Positions 11,238-13,426 of a stretch of DNA of 13,426 nucleotides are shown in pieces. Below the pieces are notes generated by a model. That model searched no databases. It saw only the letters and a list, made by a program, of their open reading frames with translations, and was not told where the DNA came from. A program made the translations under genes and the position numbers. Within the stretch, counting starts at the first letter, position 1. The number at the start of each line of letters is the position of its first letter. Source of the DNA: Fibrobacter sp. UBA4375 (lineage in GTDB: Bacteria > Fibrobacterota > Fibrobacteria > Fibrobacterales > Fibrobacteraceae). The stretch covers positions 22,789 through 36,214 of the forward strand of contig DGRZ01000012.1 in the NCBI GenBank assembly GCA_002391195.1, written 5' to 3'.

Positions 11238-12803
11238 ATGAATCCGGAAATCGAGAAACGCCGCACTTTTGCTATTGTCAGCCACCCCGACGCGGGTAAG
11301 ACCACCATCACCGAAAAGTTCCTGTGGTACGGAAACGTCATCCGCGAGGCGGGCCACGTGCGCGCCAAGGCAAACCGCAGCTACACCGTCAGTGACTGGA
11401 TGAAGATTGAACAGCAGCGCGGTATCTCGGTTTCCAGTTCCGTTCTGAATTTCCCCTTCGAAGGTTGCATGTTCAACCTGGTGGATACCCCGGGGCACCA
11501 GGACTTCTGCGAAGACACCTACCGCGCCTTGACCGCCGTGGATGCCGCCCTGGTGCTTATCGACAGCGTGAACGGCGTGGAAAAGCAGACCATCAAGCTC
11601 ATGGACGTGTGTCGCATGCGTCACACCCCGATTATCACCTTCATCAACAAGATGGACTTGGATGGTCGTCATGTGCTGGACCTGCTGGACCAAATTGAAA
11701 GTGTTTTGCACATCAAGACCGCCCCTTTTACGCTCCCCATCGGAGTAGGAAAGCTTTTCAAGGGCGTGTATTCCATCGCCGAAAACACCTTCCACACCTT
11801 CAACAAGGAAGAAGGCCATCAGGAAATCATCCAGATGGAAGGCCCTGACGACCCGCGCCTCGTAGAAATGTGCGGCGAAAACTGGGTGAACCAGTTCAAG
11901 GAAGAATACGAGATGGTCACCGGCGGCATGGACCCCTTCGACCACGAGAAGTTCCTGAAGGGGGAGATGTGCCCCGTGTTCTTCGGGTCTGCGGTGAACA
12001 ACTTCGGTGTGCGTCAACTTTTGAACGCTTTCGCCAAACTGGCCCCGCCCCCCATGGTGCGCGAGACCGACAAGCGTCCGGTGAGCCCCGACGAAGATGC
12101 CTTTAGCGCATTTGTGTTCAAGATTCAGGCCAACATGGATCCCAAGCACCGCGACCGTACGGCATTCTTGCGAATTTGTTCTGGGAGCTTTACCCGTGGC
12201 GAGAAGGTCTACCATGTGCGTACGGGTCGCGAAATCCGCCTGGCCGCTCCCACCGCCTTCCTCGCCAAGGACAAGGAAGTCATCGACCACGCCTGGGCGG
12301 GCGATATCGTGGGCATCAATGACCCAGGACTGTTCCGCATCGGTGACACGCTGACCGATGGCGAGAAGATGAGTTTCACGGGCATTCCGGATTTTGCTCC
12401 GGAACACTTTGCCCGCGTGACGCTTCTGAACCCGCTTAAGAGCAAGCAGATGGCCAAGGGCCTGGCCGAACTCAGTGAAGAAGGTGCGACCCAGTTGTAT
12501 GAACCGCTCAAGTCGGCAATCCCCGTGATTGGCGTGGTGGGCGAGTTGCAGTTCGACGTGCTCAAGTTCCGCCTGCAGAGCGAATACGGCGCCGACGTGT
12601 CCCTGGACCGCGTGCCTGCCCACGGAATCCGCTGGGTGTCTGGCCCCGAAGCCGACATGGCCAAGTTCGCCGAAGAATACGCCATGGACTGCATGATGGA
12701 CAAGGAACGTAACCTGGTTTGTCTGTTCCCCAACGAGTACCGCCTGAACCTGGCCATCAAGAATTTCGAGAACCTGAAGTTCGCCGAAACCTCCCAAGGG
12801 TAA
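11238..12803 (+). CDS. prfC: Peptide chain release factor 3
   Basis: A 521-aa translational GTPase that recycles RF1/RF2 from the ribosome after termination. Full family length. GTPase motifs: G1 SHPDAGKTT (15-23), switch I QQRGISVSSSVL (59-70), G3 DTPGHQDF (83-90) and G4 NKMD (137-140). Switch I has Ser66 where many RF3 proteins have Thr, a conservative change. RF3-specific regions follow: GVYSI (~176), MTGGMDPF-like and GEMCPVFFGSAVNNFGV, the domain II strands, and the C-terminal GVVGELQFDVLKFRL. The first ATG after the repeat element gives the conserved N-terminus EIEKRRTFAIVSHPDAG. It is well separated from pfp downstream. A long antisense ORF over it is a codon-bias shadow. Confidence 0.96.
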   Translation: MNPEIEKRRTFAIVSHPDAGKTTITEKFLWYGNVIREAGHVRAKANRSYTVSDWMKIEQQRGISVSSSVLNFPFEGCMFNLVDTPGHQDFCEDTYRALTAVDAALVLIDSVNGVEKQTIKLMDVCRMRHTPIITFINKMDLDGRHVLDLLDQIESVLHIKTAPFTLPIGVGKLFKGVYSIAENTFHTFNKEEGHQEIIQMEGPDDPRLVEMCGENWVNQFKEEYEMVTGGMDPFDHEKFLKGEMCPVFFGSAVNNFGVRQLLNAFAKLAPPPMVRETDKRPVSPDEDAFSAFVFKIQANMDPKHRDRTAFLRICSGSFTRGEKVYHVRTGREIRLAAPTAFLAKDKEVIDHAWAGDIVGINDPGLFRIGDTLTDGEKMSFTGIPDFAPEHFARVTLLNPLKSKQMAKGLAELSEEGATQLYEPLKSAIPVIGVVGELQFDVLKFRLQSEYGADVSLDRVPAHGIRWVSGPEADMAKFAEEYAMDCMMDKERNLVCLFPNEYRLNLAIKNFENLKFAETSQG

Positions 12804-12809
12804 GCGGTA

Positions 12810-12897
12810 TTGTCATCCCCGCACCCCTCTTTGTCATCCCCGTGCCCCTCGTTGTCATCCCCGCGCCCCACTTTGTCATCCCCGCGCAGGCGGGGAT
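12810..12897. repeat. Four 21-bp tandem TTGTCATCCCC units ending in a hairpin
   Basis: Units begin at 12810, 12831, 12852 and 12873, all opening TTGTCATCCCCG. The first three end in a C-rich tail. Only the last runs into ATCCCCGC-GCAG-GCGGGGAT (12878-12897), an 8-bp stem. It lies just after prfC and could end its mRNA, although no U-tract follows. Confidence 0.85.
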
Positions 12898-12911
12898 CTC
12901 CTTACTATTAC

Positions 12912-12953
12912 TATATTTACTCCCGTAAATTTTTTAACCCGAACCGCGCGGTT
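12912..12953 (+). promoter_or_regulatory. Putative pfp promoter and leader palindrome
   Basis: TACTATATTTAC holds TATATT at 12912-12917, the same core as the prfC and nifU-like promoters, but 70 nt from the ATG. In the predicted leader lies a perfect 12-bp palindrome, AACCGCGCGGTT (12942-12953), a possible operator. Confidence 0.42.
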
Positions 12954-12987
12954 TTCTAACTGTGCGAAAATTCAAAAGGAAAAAACA

Positions 12988-13426
12988 ATGGCTGACAATC
13001 TGTCCGTCCTCGGCAAGGCCCGCAAGGCCTACCAGCCGAAACTCCCCGCCGCTCTCCGCGACGGCGCTCTCAAAGTTGCTCTCGTGAAGGGCAAGCCCAC
13101 CCAGTCCGTCCGTGACCAGGCCAAGATCAAGGCCCTGTTCCCCAACACCTACGGCGCTCCCTACATCGGCATGAAGAAGGCTACCAAGGCCGCTGCCGGT
13201 AAGGCTCTCAACGTGGGCGTGGTGCTCTCCGGTGGCCAGGCTCCTGGTGGACACAACGTGATTGCGGGTATCTTCGACGGTATCAAGAGCATCAGCAAGA
13301 ATTCCAAGCTCCTCGGCTTCCTCGGCGGCCCCTCCGGCCTCGAGAACGGCAAGTTCATCGTGATCAACGAAAAGATCATGGACTCCTACCGCAACACTGG
13401 CGGATTCGACATCATCCAGTCCGGCC
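12988..13426 (+). CDS. pfp: Pyrophosphate-dependent 6-phosphofructokinase (partial)
   Basis: This enzyme phosphorylates fructose 6-phosphate using PPi instead of ATP, a reversible glycolytic step in the cytoplasm. The 146 N-terminal residues seen end at the window edge. After an N-terminal extension of ~70 residues comes NVGVVLSGGQAPGGHNVI (75-92), the phosphoryl-donor loop, then AGIFDGIK and LLGFLGGPSGL (108-118). GGQAPGGHN and the long N-terminal extension place it in the long (~550 aa) PPi-PFK clade related to the plant beta subunit rather than ATP-PFK. The start is supported by AAAAGGA (12974-12980), 7 nt before the ATG. High frequency of GCT, CTC, GGC and AAG codons suggests strong expression. 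Confidence 0.93.
   Translation, partial: MADNLSVLGKARKAYQPKLPAALRDGALKVALVKGKPTQSVRDQAKIKALFPNTYGAPYIGMKKATKAAAGKALNVGVVLSGGQAPGGHNVIAGIFDGIKSISKNSKLLGFLGGPSGLENGKFIVINEKIMDSYRNTGGFDIIQSG

Noticed and set aside
11217..12797. 526-codon open frame on the minus strand
   Set aside because: It is the exact antisense of prfC, which has all RF3 motifs. The frame has no recognisable domain and is explained by codon bias.
12942..12953. Intrinsic terminator at AACCGCGCGGTT followed by TTTTC
   Set aside because: A perfect palindrome leaves almost no loop and the T-tract is short; it also lies inside the pfp leader.

Overview
Organism. The window looks like a Fibrobacter chromosome (F. succinogenes or a close relative). 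The strongest clue is the lipoprotein at 1993-4389, whose C-terminal ~200 residues match the 'Fibrobacter succinogenes major paralogous domain' (GTQTWMAENLDY, GICPPGWHLPS, FSALPAGR, YFWSSSE). The other genes are ordinary Gram-negative housekeeping types. I see no phage, transposase, CRISPR, tRNA or rRNA.

Layout. 1-748 (-): 5' part of a stand-alone AICAR formyltransferase (purH C-domain only). 1021-1842 (-): NifU-like protein with a degenerate scaffold domain. 1993-4389 (+): Cys-rich lipoprotein with 18 exact 21-residue repeats. 4494-5204 (+): unrecognised four-helix membrane protein. 5205-5527: gene-free, made of nested palindromes. 5528-7849 (-): AsmA-like/DUF748 envelope protein. 8122-8757 (+): membrane-anchored, Arg/Asn/Asp-rich disordered protein behind a ~190-nt structured leader. 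8843-9475 (-): SlyD-type FKBP prolyl isomerase. 9696-10424 (+): metallophosphoesterase. 10584-11045 (+): rlmH. 11238-12803 (+): prfC (RF3). 12988 to the window end (+): pyrophosphate-dependent phosphofructokinase.

How they work together. There is no single pathway. Purine synthesis, Fe-S maturation, protein folding, rRNA methylation, translation termination and glycolysis sit next to surface or envelope genes. The run mpe-rlmH-prfC is co-directional, but a repeat element separates each pair, so an operon is uncertain.

What stands out. (1) The gaps between genes are filled by repeat-built palindromic elements. At 9501-9675, 10426-10582 and 11061-11201 a short reiterated word, different at each locus, occurs on one side and as its exact 12-13 bp reverse complement on the other. 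Mini-hairpins with a C-GAA-G (or complement) apex lie between or beside them. I know of no described family with this architecture. (2) Five genes have a -10-like hexamer (TATATT/TACTAT/TAAATT) ending only 7-10 nt before the ATG and no Shine-Dalgarno sequence, which suggests leaderless or near-leaderless mRNAs. (3) The 63-bp repeat array in the lipoprotein runs 18 units with no indel and shows a recent 126-bp duplication. (4) A word resembling an intergenic repeat lies in frame inside the DUF748 gene. I found no convincing new defence or biosynthetic system.
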